Assembly: GCA_947167515.1 (NCBI GenBank)
Contig: CAMVIM010000024.1
Location: 1-56,969 of the forward strand
Source: an uncultured Prevotellaceae bacterium
Lineage (GTDB): Bacteria; Bacteroidota; Bacteroidia; Bacteroidales; Bacteroidaceae
Direction of reading: 5' to 3'
Length of the DNA stretch: 56,969 nt
In this document: one piece after another, positions 26,511 through 35,002 of the stretch
Position numbering within the stretch: the first letter of the stretch is position 1
Layout: the number at the start of each line of letters is the position of its first letter
Program-made: the position numbers and the translations under genes
Notes under the pieces: model-generated
Told to the model about the DNA's origin: nothing
What the model saw: only the letters and a program-made list of their open reading frames with translations
Database searches by the model: none

Positions 26511-27968
26511 TCACGGAAGTTTAATCACATAGCCCAGAGGCACATTATCAGGATCTTTCAGTTTGTTCTTACGAATGATTGCCTGAACGGAATCCTTCGT
26601 TCCATAATACTTTTGAGAAACACGGGTGAGAGATTCGCCTCGCTGCATCACATGAGTGGAAGGGCGAGATGGTTTCTGTGCAGATTTATCCGTGGATTTC
26701 TGCGCAAGTTTCTCAGCAGGTTTCTGTTCCACCTTCTTCTGTTCAAATTTCTTCTGTTCAGCTTTCTTCTCATCCTTTTGGGGTGAAATGATCTTGTCTT
26801 GCTGCTGTGTTGGCTGGACAGGCTTTGCTAGCTGAGGTTTCGGTTCAATGGGTTGAGTTTTCGGATTAACGGGCCGAGCTACATGCTCTGTATGCTGTTC
26901 CGCTTTTGCAGATTCCGTTGACTTTCTCGATGATTCAGAAGGTTTCGTGGACTGCACCACAGGCGTTGCAGCTACGGGCTTTACTGGCTGCACTTTAGGC
27001 TTTGCGAGCGTTTTTGTGGGTTGTTCCACAATAGCAACCTCCTCTACAGCTTCAATGTTTCGAAAAATTTGATAAAGCAGCAAACCTATGACAACCACAA
27101 ACGCAACAATAGAAATCGTCCAAAAACGCTTTGTCTTCTTTTCTTTTTGAGGAACTACGTCAGTCTTCGAAGGCTCTTTCATCAGTCTTTCAAATGCCTC
27201 CTGACGTTTTTCCTCTCCAGACTTTTCTTCTGACAGATTTTCCCCGCTTGGCAGCTCATTCTCCGTGCTTTCATTAGGGGCAAGCACCTCTACCGCATCT
27301 TTCTCATCCTTGGGAGCTTCCATACTTTCTGGCACAGTATGAGCTTCCAGTCTTTCAAGCAATTTCTCCAGCCGCACCTTTTCAGCATTAGCCTTCCGAG
27401 CTTCCTCCACAGCCACCTCCATCTTCTCCTTAGCTTGCTCATACAGTCGGCGAACTTCCTCCACACTTTCTGGCGTAGAAATAATCATGTCTATTCCTGC
27501 AAAAGCATCTTTGGGTTTCTCCACTCGTTCAGGATCTGACACCTGAATAAGTTCTTCAATGGTCTTCGCTTCTTCTACTACAGGTGCCTCCTCGGCCGCA
27601 GGTTTCGCATCTGCAGAAGGCTTCTCCTTAACAGCTGGAGTCTCTTTTATAGCAGGAGTTTCATCCTCCCCTGCATTCTTTCCATTCAGAAACTCAATCA
27701 CTCTTTCTTCTGGGGTAAACGCAACTTTCTTATACCCAGGAATGACAAATCTCTCTCCATTCGACACATTCACGCTTTCACGGCTACCTACAGCCACCAA
27801 CTTGAATGTGCCAAGTCCTTTCACCTTGACTGACTCATCGCCTGCATCAAGTGTCTCTGTAATCGTATCGAAAAAAGCTTTTGCAAATGCGTCTGCAGCC
27901 TTCTTCGAAATGTCTGCTTTTAGAGCAATCAAATCAACTATATTCTGGAATGAAAGTTTCTCGTTCAT
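26511..27968 (-). CDS. HU-like DNA-binding domain fused to a membrane segment and LysM
   Basis: A 485-aa fusion. Residues 1-95 are an HU/IHF-type DNA-binding domain (KVKGLGTFKLV and the arm region through IPGYKKVAFTPE). A low-complexity acidic stretch and a short coiled coil follow (about 170-215). One transmembrane segment lies at about 281-301 (FWTISIVAFVVVIGLLLYQIF). A Lys/Pro/Gln-rich linker then leads to a C-terminal LysM domain (about 435-485). The inferred topology puts HU in the cytoplasm and LysM in the periplasm, so the protein could tie DNA to peptidoglycan. It starts 1 base after a normal HU gene. Confidence 0.9.
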   Translation of the reverse strand: MNEKLSFQNIVDLIALKADISKKAADAFAKAFFDTITETLDAGDESVKVKGLGTFKLVAVGSRESVNVSNGERFVIPGYKKVAFTPEERVIEFLNGKNAGEDETPAIKETPAVKEKPSADAKPAAEEAPVVEEAKTIEELIQVSDPERVEKPKDAFAGIDMIISTPESVEEVRRLYEQAKEKMEVAVEEARKANAEKVRLEKLLERLEAHTVPESMEAPKDEKDAVEVLAPNESTENELPSGENLSEEKSGEEKRQEAFERLMKEPSKTDVVPQKEKKTKRFWTISIVAFVVVIGLLLYQIFRNIEAVEEVAIVEQPTKTLAKPKVQPVKPVAATPVVQSTKPSESSRKSTESAKAEQHTEHVARPVNPKTQPIEPKPQLAKPVQPTQQQDKIISPQKDEKKAEQKKFEQKKVEQKPAEKLAQKSTDKSAQKPSRPSTHVMQRGESLTRVSQKYYGTKDSVQAIIRKNKLKDPDNVPLGYVIKLP

Positions 27969-27969
27969 A

Positions 27970-28248
27970 TTACTTCGTATTAAGCCTATCTTTCAGAATC
28001 GCACTCATTTTATAGCCGACCGTTTTCTTAGGAGCAACCACCATATAAGTTTTCGTCGTAGGATTATAAATCTTGCGACTCGCTTTCTCACGCGGTTCAA
28101 ACGAACCAAATCCCTGTATCGACACCGAGTTGCCATCAGATATACCTTCCAGCACAGCATCGATGAGAGAGGAAGAAAGTTTCTTCACCTCGTCCATCCC
28201 GAAGTTTGTCTTCCGAGACAACTTTTCCAATAAATCCTTGTTTGTCAT
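27970..28248 (-). CDS. HU-family DNA-binding protein
   Basis: A 92-aa histone-like protein with the HU core: VSIQGFGSFEPREK near residue 43 and the arm region KIYNPTTKTYMVVAPKKT, then the C-terminal helix. It bends and compacts DNA. ATG start. It is 53 bases downstream of rimO and 1 base upstream of the HU-LysM fusion gene. Confidence 0.95.
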   Translation of the reverse strand: MTNKDLLEKLSRKTNFGMDEVKKLSSSLIDAVLEGISDGNSVSIQGFGSFEPREKASRKIYNPTTKTYMVVAPKKTVGYKMSAILKDRLNTK

Positions 28249-28301
28249 CTATTTGGTTGTAATTTGAAGATTGTTATTGATTACCTTTCTCGGTGTTACT
28301 T

Positions 28302-29612
28302 TCACCCATTAGGACGGCAGACTTTTCCATACAGGTCAAAATCGTCGGAATCAACGATTTGCACATTGTAGAAGCATCCTTTCCTCAATGCCCCGTCTGC
28401 CACAGGTATAAGCACTTCGGGGTCAACTTCTGGCGAATCAAACTCAGTTCTTCCCACGTAATACTCGCCTTCCTTTCTGTCGATTATTACCTTCAGCATC
28501 TTTCCAACTTTCTCTGCCTGCACCTCAGCAGAAATGCCTTGTTGCAAGTCCATCAATTCGCTCAACCTCCGTTGCTTCACCTCGTCTGGCACCTCATCCG
28601 TGAAGTTCTTCTGGGCCGGCGTTCCTTCTTCCTCTGAATAAGCAAAAGCGCCCATCCTGTCGAAGCGTGCCCAACGCACAAACTCCTTCAATTCCTCAAA
28701 CTCTGCCTCACCTTCTCCAGGGAAACCCACCATCAAAGTGGTACGCAATGCAATGCCTGGCACTTCCCTTCTGATGCGTTCTATCAACTCGTAGGTCCCT
28801 TCCTTGTTCACATGCCTCTGCATGTTGGTAAGCACCTTCGTGCTGATGTGCTGCAAAGCAATGTCGAGATACTTGCACACATTCTTCCGCTCACGAATCA
28901 CCTTCAACAGTTCCCAAGGGAAATTCATCGGATAGGCATAGTGCAGACGTATCCATTTCACTCCCTTCACATCACTAATCCTCCCCACCAGTTCTGCTAT
29001 CTTCTGTTCGCCATAAAGGTCTAATCCATAATAAGTCAGTTCCTGCGCAATCACCTGAAATTCCTTCACGCCCTCACTCACCAGATGCTCCACTTCTGCC
29101 ACTATATCCTCCATAGGACGGCTCTGATGACGACCCGTAATCAACGGAATGGCACAATAGGCACAATGACGGTCACATCCTTCCGAAATCTTCAGGTAGG
29201 CATAGTGCTTCGGCGTGGTCAAACGCCGTTCATACTGACGTTCCTTCTGATACACCTTGCCCAAGTCATTAAGCAATTCCGTCCAGTTGAATTTGCCGTA
29301 GAACTTGTCTACCTGCGGAATCTCATGCCCCAACTCCTTCATGAAGCGTTGAGACAGACATCCCATCACATACACCTGCTTCACTCTCCCCTTCTCCTTT
29401 GCCTGACACAGTTCGAGAATCATGTTCACACTCTCCTCCTGAGCATCGGCAATAAATCCGCACGTGTTCACCACTACAATCTCACCCTGCGGGTTATCAC
29501 TGTCATGCGTCACATGATAGCCATTCAGCTCCAACTGACGAATCAGTCTTTCCGAATCCACCAGATTCTTCGAGCAACCCAGCGTGATGATATCTATCGT
29601 ATTCTTTCTCAA
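28302..29612 (-). CDS. rimO: Ribosomal protein S12 methylthiotransferase
   Basis: Radical SAM enzyme that adds a methylthio group to an aspartate of ribosomal protein S12. The N-terminal MTTase domain has LGCSKNLVDSE near residue 12, the radical SAM motif SEGCDRHCAYCAIP is near 145, and a TRAM domain is at the C-terminus. Length 436 aa. The start codon is TTG: no in-frame ATG upstream is open, and the conserved N-terminus begins here. Confidence 0.95.
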   Translation of the reverse strand: MRKNTIDIITLGCSKNLVDSERLIRQLELNGYHVTHDSDNPQGEIVVVNTCGFIADAQEESVNMILELCQAKEKGRVKQVYVMGCLSQRFMKELGHEIPQVDKFYGKFNWTELLNDLGKVYQKERQYERRLTTPKHYAYLKISEGCDRHCAYCAIPLITGRHQSRPMEDIVAEVEHLVSEGVKEFQVIAQELTYYGLDLYGEQKIAELVGRISDVKGVKWIRLHYAYPMNFPWELLKVIRERKNVCKYLDIALQHISTKVLTNMQRHVNKEGTYELIERIRREVPGIALRTTLMVGFPGEGEAEFEELKEFVRWARFDRMGAFAYSEEEGTPAQKNFTDEVPDEVKQRRLSELMDLQQGISAEVQAEKVGKMLKVIIDRKEGEYYVGRTEFDSPEVDPEVLIPVADGALRKGCFYNVQIVDSDDFDLYGKVCRPNG

Positions 29613-29668
29613 CTTTATTTTTCAATTTTCAATCTTCAATCATGACCTTCGCCCAGCGCGTGGGCTGG

Positions 29669-30625
29669 TTACTCTCCAAACAGACTCTCCACAAACGCCT
29701 TCCGATTGAATGCCTGCAAGTCCTCCATGCCCTCACCCAATCCGATGTAGCGAACAGGAATCTTGAACTGGTCGCTGATGCCGATGACCACACCACCCTT
29801 GGCAGTTCCGTCCAACTTCGTGATAGCCATCGAAGTGACTTCTGTCGCCTTCGTGAATTGCTTTGCCTGTTCAAAGGCATTCTGTCCTGTCGAACCATCC
29901 AGTATCAGCATCACGTCATCTGCCTCATAACCAGCAGCCTTCTTCACGGCATTCTTAATCTTCGTCAACTCATTCATCAAGCCCACCTTATTGTGCAGAC
30001 GACCCGCCGTATCAATCAGCACCACATCTGCACCATTTGCCTTCGCTGAGCTGACAGCATCGAAAGCCACAGCGGTAGGATCACTACCCATCTGCTGCTT
30101 CACCACTGGCACACCCACCCTTTCACCCCAGATGCAAATCTGCTCAACAGCAGCAGCACGGAACGTGTCGGCAGCACCGAGATACACCTTCAAGCCTGCC
30201 TGTTTGAACTGATAAGCCAACTTACCAATCGTGGTCGTCTTGCCCACACCATTCACACCCACCACCAAGATGATGTAAGGCTTGTGAGCCCCTTCGGGAA
30301 TCTGGAAACCTTCCGTATCATCCGTATTGTTTTCGGTCAACAGACCTGCAATCTCCTCACGCAGAATCCTGTTCAGTTCATCTGTACCCACATACTTGTC
30401 ACGAGCCACACGCTCCTCTATCCTGCGGATAATCTCCAACGTAGTGTCCACGCCCACATCACTCGTAATCAGCACCTCCTCCAGATTGTCCAGCACATCA
30501 TCATCCACTTTCGACTTACCAGCCACAGCACGGGCAATCTTGCCAAACACGCTTTCTTTCGTCTTTGCCAATCCGTTATCCAGCGTCTCCTTCTTCTTCT
30601 TGGAGAACATATCAAAAAATCCCAT
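29669..30625 (-). CDS. ftsY: Signal recognition particle receptor FtsY
   Basis: GTPase that docks SRP-ribosome complexes at the inner membrane. Residues about 1-100 form the charged N domain. The G domain shows G1 VGVNGVGKTTT near residue 115, the DTFRAAAVEQ segment near 145, G3 DTAGR near 195, and TKLDGTAKGG near 265. At 318 aa it lacks a long acidic A domain, as is usual outside enterobacteria. It has its own strong promoter (30715-30746). Confidence 0.97.
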   Translation of the reverse strand: MGFFDMFSKKKKETLDNGLAKTKESVFGKIARAVAGKSKVDDDVLDNLEEVLITSDVGVDTTLEIIRRIEERVARDKYVGTDELNRILREEIAGLLTENNTDDTEGFQIPEGAHKPYIILVVGVNGVGKTTTIGKLAYQFKQAGLKVYLGAADTFRAAAVEQICIWGERVGVPVVKQQMGSDPTAVAFDAVSSAKANGADVVLIDTAGRLHNKVGLMNELTKIKNAVKKAAGYEADDVMLILDGSTGQNAFEQAKQFTKATEVTSMAITKLDGTAKGGVVIGISDQFKIPVRYIGLGEGMEDLQAFNRKAFVESLFGE

Positions 30626-30714
30626 ATCTCTTTCCTTTTAATTCTTACTACTTATGATGCGATTCTTTCGTTCCGAAGTCATCCGCATAGGAACAGCTTC
30701 ACCTATTAAAGTTA

Positions 30715-30746
30715 CAAAGATACAGAGTTTCTGTAATAAAAACAAA
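30715..30746 (-). promoter_or_regulatory. Promoter of ftsY, overlapping the upstream terminator
   Basis: Minus-strand TATCTTTG at 30715-30722 and TTTG at 30743-30746, spacer 20. The -33 box lies inside the T tract of the terminator at 30743-30773. Confidence 0.85.
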
Positions 30747-30773
30747 AAAACCTCCCCAAAAATTGGAGAGGTT
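30743..30773 (-). terminator. Terminator after the rpmB-rpmG-DUF4295 genes
   Basis: A 10-bp stem with one mismatch (30749-30758 and 30764-30773) followed in the minus direction by a long T-rich tract. It lies 112 bases after the DUF4295 stop. T residues also follow on the plus strand, so it could work both ways. Confidence 0.85.
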
Positions 30774-30885
30774 CCATTTTTTTGCGTTGAACACCTAAAA
30801 TATGTCCAACAACCGTATGTTTTCAACGTTCCTCATCGACGTGTCAACCCACGAGTCGGCACCGTCAAATCAGAGGACTGTCCGA

Positions 30886-31038
30886 TTACTTCTTCAGATA
30901 ATCCTTCACCAACTCGGCAGGAATCATCTTCTCATCAAATGCATATGCACCAGTCTTAGGAGACTTGAACATCTTGATGACCTTCGTATAAGAACGACCA
31001 TCCTTGTTCTGGAGGGTTGCGACGGTTTTTTTTGCCAT
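30886..31038 (-). CDS. DUF4295 family small basic protein
   Basis: A 50-aa protein, starting MAKKTVATLQNKDGRSYTKV and ending ELVKDYLKK, with a TAA stop at 30886-30888. It is the small basic protein that follows rpmG in Bacteroidota; its role is unknown, but the position suggests ribosome association. It starts 9 bases after the rpmG stop. It is easily missed because it is short. Confidence 0.9.
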   Translation of the reverse strand: MAKKTVATLQNKDGRSYTKVIKMFKSPKTGAYAFDEKMIPAELVKDYLKK

Positions 31039-31047
31039 AGTCTAAAC

Positions 31048-31236
31048 TTATTTGATTTCCTTGTGCACAGTCATGCGCTTCAGGATGGGGTTATACTTCT
31101 TCAGCTCCAAACGGTCTGGAGTGTTCTTGCGGTTCTTTGTAGTGATGTATCTTGATGTGCCTGGAAGACCGCTATCCTTCATTTCTGTGCACTCGAGGAT
31201 GACCTGCACACGATTGCCTTTAGCTTTCTTTGCCAT
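31048..31236 (-). CDS. rpmG: 50S ribosomal protein L33
   Basis: A 62-aa bL33 protein, starting [18 protein letters not shown] and ending VHKEIK. It has the [20 protein letters not shown] core. It lacks the CxxC zinc motifs of the C+ form (only one Cys), so it is the zinc-independent type. It follows rpmB by 48 bases; the gap holds reiterated AATTGAAAA words. Confidence 0.97.
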   Translation of the reverse strand: MAKKAKGNRVQVILECTEMKDSGLPGTSRYITTKNRKNTPDRLELKKYNPILKRMTVHKEIK

Positions 31237-31284
31237 AATTCTTCAATTTTTCAATTTTCCAATTTTTCAATTCTCTTCTGAAGA

Positions 31285-31545
31285 TTAGCCAATAACCTGG
31301 ATGTCTTTCCATTCGCAGTGACCCTTAGCGACAGCCTGCTTCAGAGCAGCGTCGAGACCAATGCGGTTGATGATACGCAAACCTGCGGCGCTCACCTTGA
31401 GCACAATCCAGCAATCTTCCTCTACATAGTAGAACTTCTTAGTGAACAGGTTGACGTCGAAACGTCTCTTTGTTCTGCGAAGTGAGTGAGACACGTTGTT
31501 GCCCACTACCGACTTCTTACCTGTAATCTGACAAATTTTTGACAT
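31285..31545 (-). CDS. rpmB: 50S ribosomal protein L28
   Basis: An 86-aa bL28 protein with the family start [11 protein letters not shown], then [10 protein letters not shown] and the C-terminal [13 protein letters not shown]. Only one Cys is visible in the N-terminal motif region, consistent with a C- form. ATG start. It leads the rpmB-rpmG-DUF4295 block. The 220-base leader towards tRNA-Arg has small hairpins but no clear known riboregulator. Confidence 0.97.
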   Translation of the reverse strand: MSKICQITGKKSVVGNNVSHSLRRTKRRFDVNLFTKKFYYVEEDCWIVLKVSAAGLRIINRIGLDAALKQAVAKGHCEWKDIQVIG

Positions 31546-31768
31546 TTTCTTATTATACTTTTTTAATTTTCAAATCTAATTTTACTTGGAGAAGTACAGG
31601 TCTTCACAGTTCCGGCAGGCCCGCAATGCCCACCTCGCGAAATTTGGAACGCTCAACCCTTTTTGTTTTTGAAAATTAGGGGTGTTTCTTATTATCCATC
31701 TAACAAATTCTCTTTTTCTCTTTCAGAACTGTAAGCAAGCTTCCGTTCTTCATTTCAAAGAGTCTTTG

Positions 31769-31842
31769 TGATCCGGTTGGGATTCGAACCCAAGACCCAC
31801 AGCTTAGAAGGCTGTTGCTCTATCCAGCTGAGCTACCGGACC
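31769..31842 (-). tRNA. tRNA-Arg (TCT)
   Basis: Acceptor stem GGTCCGG/CCGGATC, D arm AGCTCAGCTGGATAGAGC, anticodon TCT in the loop CTTCTAA, and T arm with GGTTCGAATCC. 74 nt, CCA not encoded. It reads AGA. A promoter lies about 115 bases upstream. Confidence 0.96.
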
Positions 31843-31954
31843 ATCCTCTCATGGACTTCTGTCCTTCTCTCAGGTCTCATCCACTCAGAGTTTTACGCAT
31901 GGCTCAGCCACACAAAACATCATGCACGGACATAGCCCACGCAATTTGCGGATG

Positions 31955-31986
31955 CAAAGGTACGCTTTTTCCTCGAACCACACAAA
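31955..31986 (-). promoter_or_regulatory. Promoter of tRNA-Arg
   Basis: Minus-strand TACCTTTG at 31955-31962 and TTTG at 31983-31986 with a 20-base spacer. The distance to the tRNA 5' end leaves a leader of roughly 105 bases. Confidence 0.75.
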
Positions 31987-32028
31987 TAAATTTCAAAATA
32001 TTTTTCTTGGTGAGACAATTTTTGTGTC

Positions 32029-32069
32029 AAAGAGAGTGAAAGCCACACAAAGCGACCTCCACTCTCTTT
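32029..32069 (-). terminator. Terminator after the VWA gene
   Basis: Perfect 10-bp stem (32029-32038 and 32060-32069) with a 21-nt loop, 39 bases after the VWA stop. Weak T-rich tails exist on both sides. Confidence 0.6.
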
Positions 32070-32107
32070 TATAAGACTGTCATTTGTCATTTATCATCCG
32101 ATTAATG

Positions 32108-32749
32108 TCAACTCCTTTCATCGTCATCGAAGAACTTGTCGGATTGCAAACGAGAGAAATCGCAACCTTCGCTCAGTTTGCTGTAGAAAGCGCTACGGGC
32201 CTTTTTCTCTTTCCGGAACATCTCTCTCGTGCCTTCGATGTCGGCATCAAAGTTCAGGCTGTGGTCTATGCCCATATCCTTGGCAACCGCCATGGCGTCT
32301 TGGTTAGCACCGATATAGGTAAAAAGCCAGTTACCCCTCTTCAGTTCCTCAACCAGCTGGAAGACACGTTGGTGATTCCACTCCATCGAGGAATTCTCAT
32401 AACCATCCGTGATGATGGTTACCAACACGTTGTCGCCCTTGTCGATATATTGACGCAGATGGGTGATGGAATTTCCCATTGCGTCGTAGAGCGGCGTGTT
32501 GTCGGTGGGCTGATAGTCGTTCTCGTTCAAGTCGGGCACCTTGGTGATGGGCATGCGGTCATAGACGGTGGAAATACGACGCCCGTTGAAGACCACCAGA
32601 CTGAACAGCTGTTCCTGATTGGGACTCTCCGCTTGTGCTGTACGGATGGTTTGAACCGTTTCCACCACACCTGCGATGGCTTCTCTGCGGATGGAATACA
32701 TGGAGCCAGAGGCATCCAGAACGATGAGGTTGTAAACTTTCTGTGTCAT
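32108..32749 (-). CDS. VWA-domain protein, TerY-like
   Basis: A 213-aa soluble protein that is almost entirely one VWA domain: MIDAS motif VLDASGSMYSIR near residue 9, the TPLYDAMGNSI threonine region near 83, and TIITDGYENSS near 111. There is no signal peptide or membrane segment, unlike BatA/B, and its sequence is closer to TerY-like proteins. It lies downstream of two unrecognised genes on the same strand. Its partner is unknown. Confidence 0.85.
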   Translation of the reverse strand: MTQKVYNLIVLDASGSMYSIRREAIAGVVETVQTIRTAQAESPNQEQLFSLVVFNGRRISTVYDRMPITKVPDLNENDYQPTDNTPLYDAMGNSITHLRQYIDKGDNVLVTIITDGYENSSMEWNHQRVFQLVEELKRGNWLFTYIGANQDAMAVAKDMGIDHSLNFDADIEGTREMFRKEKKARSAFYSKLSEGCDFSRLQSDKFFDDDERS

Positions 32750-32830
32750 GTCGCTTGAGATTTTAAGTGGTTAAATGTAATAAGTGATTAAAGTTTTGAC
32801 TTTGTCATGCTAAAGATGCAGAAGTGAGCA

Positions 32831-33247
32831 TTATGCCTTCTTTACATAAATGTAAGCCGGATACTTTCCCAGCACGAAGAGGGTGACGGGACAGAGCCAA
32901 ATCCTCTGAGTGAATCCGTCCAGCCCTCTCACCGCGTAGTGTGCTCCACCTGTGAGCGAGTGGTCGAGTCGGCGCAATTCGGCATAGCCTTGGAGTTTTT
33001 CCTGCTTGGAAGTGGGAATCACCTTGACGCGTGTTTCCACATCATCGTTGGAGAGGTAAGCACAGAGCAGGTCGGCGCCAGCCACCATCATCAGGTTGTG
33101 ATGTTCGAAAGGCCAGCCGGGGAAATCCACATACCAGCATCCGTCTGCCTCGTGGTTGAATTTCAGGTCATACTCGCGCTTCTTTCCGAATACGCTCTTC
33201 TGAATCAAAACTGCTGCGTTCTTCAAATCTTTCAATGAATAATCCAT
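32831..33247 (-). CDS. Unrecognised 138-aa protein
   Basis: A 138-aa soluble protein, starting MDYSLKDLKNAAVLIQKSVF, with aromatic-rich segments (CWYVDFPGWPFEHHNLMMVA) and no signal peptide. The ATG at 33247 is chosen because upstream in-frame sequence is promoter and terminator DNA. It has its own -7 box at 33293-33300, lies upstream of the VWA gene (81-base gap) and is probably co-transcribed with it. No family can be assigned. Confidence 0.8.
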   Translation of the reverse strand: MDYSLKDLKNAAVLIQKSVFGKKREYDLKFNHEADGCWYVDFPGWPFEHHNLMMVAGADLLCAYLSNDDVETRVKVIPTSKQEKLQGYAELRRLDHSLTGGAHYAVRGLDGFTQRIWLCPVTLFVLGKYPAYIYVKKA

Positions 33248-33292
33248 AATTAAAACAATTTTTAGAGGTTTGACAAAAAACTTTTGACGATG

Positions 33293-33300
33293 CAAAGTTA
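33293..33300 (-). promoter_or_regulatory. -7 box for the 138-aa protein and VWA gene
   Basis: Minus-strand TAACTTTG 46 bases before the ATG at 33247. No clear -33 TTTG is seen at the expected distance. Confidence 0.55.
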
Positions 33301-33324
33301 CTATATAATAGACTGCACATGAAA

Positions 33325-33365
33325 ATCCCTGCAAGCCTTGCAAACGTCGCAAGCCTTGCAGGGAT
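33325..33365 (-). terminator. Terminator after the 410-aa gene
   Basis: An inverted repeat with arms of about 17 bp and one mismatch inside the paired part, followed in the minus direction by ATTTTC. It is 29 bases after the stop of the gene at 33394-34626 and separates it from the promoter at 33293. Confidence 0.75.
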
Positions 33366-33393
33366 ACTGCTTATTTTATTATGGATAAGGCAA

Positions 33394-34626
33394 TTAACGG
33401 AAATTTTCCCAAACAATCAAGTCTTGAGGCAAAAGGATTTTCTTAGCTTCTCCCCTTTCACCAGTGATGTAGTAGTTGCGGGCGATGCTGTCGTCGAAAA
33501 CCCTCAGGAATGCCTGCTTGATTCGGGAGCATTTCTCGTTGATGGAGTTGCGTGTGGGGTCGGTCACATCGTCGATGCTCCTGCGGATGTCCTCACGGTT
33601 GTCGCGTCCCGAAATCATTTCGTACATGGAGAGGAGTTCCTTGCGGTAATCGGGCAGATAGGAAAACTTGATGCCTTCGGGATGGTGCAGATAGAGCAGG
33701 TAGATGGCTTTCGAGAGCGGAGGCATTTTGATTTCCACATTATTGTAATCGGGCAGGAAGATGCGTCCATAGCGCACATGCAGACGGCTCAGTTTCTGTG
33801 TGGGTTGGAAAAGCTGCTGAAGCGCCCATTCGCCCACCCCACTCTGGCGAAGACGTTCCACGAGCATCTGCACCTCACTCATCACGGCTTCTACATCCTC
33901 CTCCTGCGGCAACGAACGGCACTCGTCACAGCAAGCGTCATTTTCTCGAATGACCATCCTTTCAGAGTTGGAAGTCCTTCTATGTGGAGCTAGCCTCTCC
34001 TTGAAAGCCGACGTCAGCCTGCCGAACAGGGATGGTGTGGAAGGAGATTCCGCACACGCTTCTTCGCAAAACGCCTCTTCTATCTGCATTTGCTGAAGCT
34101 GTTCCTCTTCGTACCTCAGACGGTCAAATTGCCTATCATGTCTCCTGCCGAAGAAATCATCACTGACCCCATGAATGCGTATGTAGTTCTCCGCCATTTC
34201 GTAGGGTGACAGTGAGTAAACATCCGTCATGGGCGTGAACGCATAGATGTAGGTGTCCTCCTCGTCAAAATCCGCACCCTTATATTGAATCAGTCCGGGC
34301 TGAAGGCGTCTTTCGTCGAAGCCAGCAACGACATATTTCAACAGGTCACTATCACGGTAATGGCTGGCATAAGGAATGGCGGCATTCTCATCGGCATCGG
34401 GATTGAAATAGCGGTAAATCTTGCCGAGATCCATGTCGTGCGCAATCATCGGCAGGAAACAGAATTCCAGTCCGCCACGCCTAAACGCCTCCACAAGCAT
34501 GTCATAATGCTCATAGAGAATCTCATAATACTTTTTTACGCCAATGTTCATCGCATCAAAATAGATGACCACGTTGGTTTTGGGTTTGAACGGAAGTCGG
34601 TTTTTATAAAAGCTGATGTATTGCAT
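33394..34626 (-). CDS. Unrecognised 410-aa protein with possible C-terminal winged helix
   Basis: A soluble protein of 410 aa from the ATG at 34626 (a GTG lies two codons upstream). The N-terminal half (YFDAMNIGVKKYYEILYEHY near residue 25) is unlike families I know. A charged linker with a CCDEC cysteine group is near residue 235. The C-terminal 130 residues, from PPLSKAIYLLYLHHPEGI, have the spacing of an OmpR-like winged helix (a NSINEKCSRIKQAF recognition-helix-like segment, then YYITGERGEAKKI). That comparison is by eye. It is upstream of the 138-aa and VWA genes. Confidence 0.8.
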   Translation of the reverse strand: MQYISFYKNRLPFKPKTNVVIYFDAMNIGVKKYYEILYEHYDMLVEAFRRGGLEFCFLPMIAHDMDLGKIYRYFNPDADENAAIPYASHYRDSDLLKYVVAGFDERRLQPGLIQYKGADFDEEDTYIYAFTPMTDVYSLSPYEMAENYIRIHGVSDDFFGRRHDRQFDRLRYEEEQLQQMQIEEAFCEEACAESPSTPSLFGRLTSAFKERLAPHRRTSNSERMVIRENDACCDECRSLPQEEDVEAVMSEVQMLVERLRQSGVGEWALQQLFQPTQKLSRLHVRYGRIFLPDYNNVEIKMPPLSKAIYLLYLHHPEGIKFSYLPDYRKELLSMYEMISGRDNREDIRRSIDDVTDPTRNSINEKCSRIKQAFLRVFDDSIARNYYITGERGEAKKILLPQDLIVWENFR

Positions 34627-34696
34627 ATTCACTCAGTGTTGAAAAGTCCTATTTTATCTCTGCCACCTACAAAACGCCCCATCTTTTTCTTGTTTG

Positions 34697-34704
34697 CAAA
34701 GATA
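34697..34704 (-). promoter_or_regulatory. -7 box for the 410-aa gene
   Basis: Minus-strand TATCTTTG 71 bases before the ATG at 34626. The -33 element is not clear. Confidence 0.5.
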
Positions 34705-35002
34705 CGAAAAAAAGCATGCAACCACTACACATTTCATAGAAAAAACACACCCTTCCACTGCATTTTTTGTTTTCTGCGCTCTCATCCTCCCATCCAGAAA
34801 CCCCTCCATCACACTATGCTTGATGTCTCCACATACACAAACTTTCAATCTGCTATTTTTCACATTATTGAAATTCAGGGGAAAAGTCTTCCTCGTTCTC
34901 CCATTCGATGGTGTACCTTAAGCCTCCATTCCTTCTCTTTCAGAACCTTCAAGACTCCTTGCCGTAAGCTCCTATGGTGTGTATGGGTGGTCCTCTAAAG
35001 TA

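Noticed and set aside
31546-31768. Known ribosomal protein leader riboregulator before rpmB
   Set aside because: Only short, weak stems are visible; I cannot match a known leader.
34285-34998. A 237-aa plus-strand frame upstream of the repeat array
   Set aside because: It overlaps the 410-aa gene and then AT-rich non-coding DNA; composition is not protein-like.
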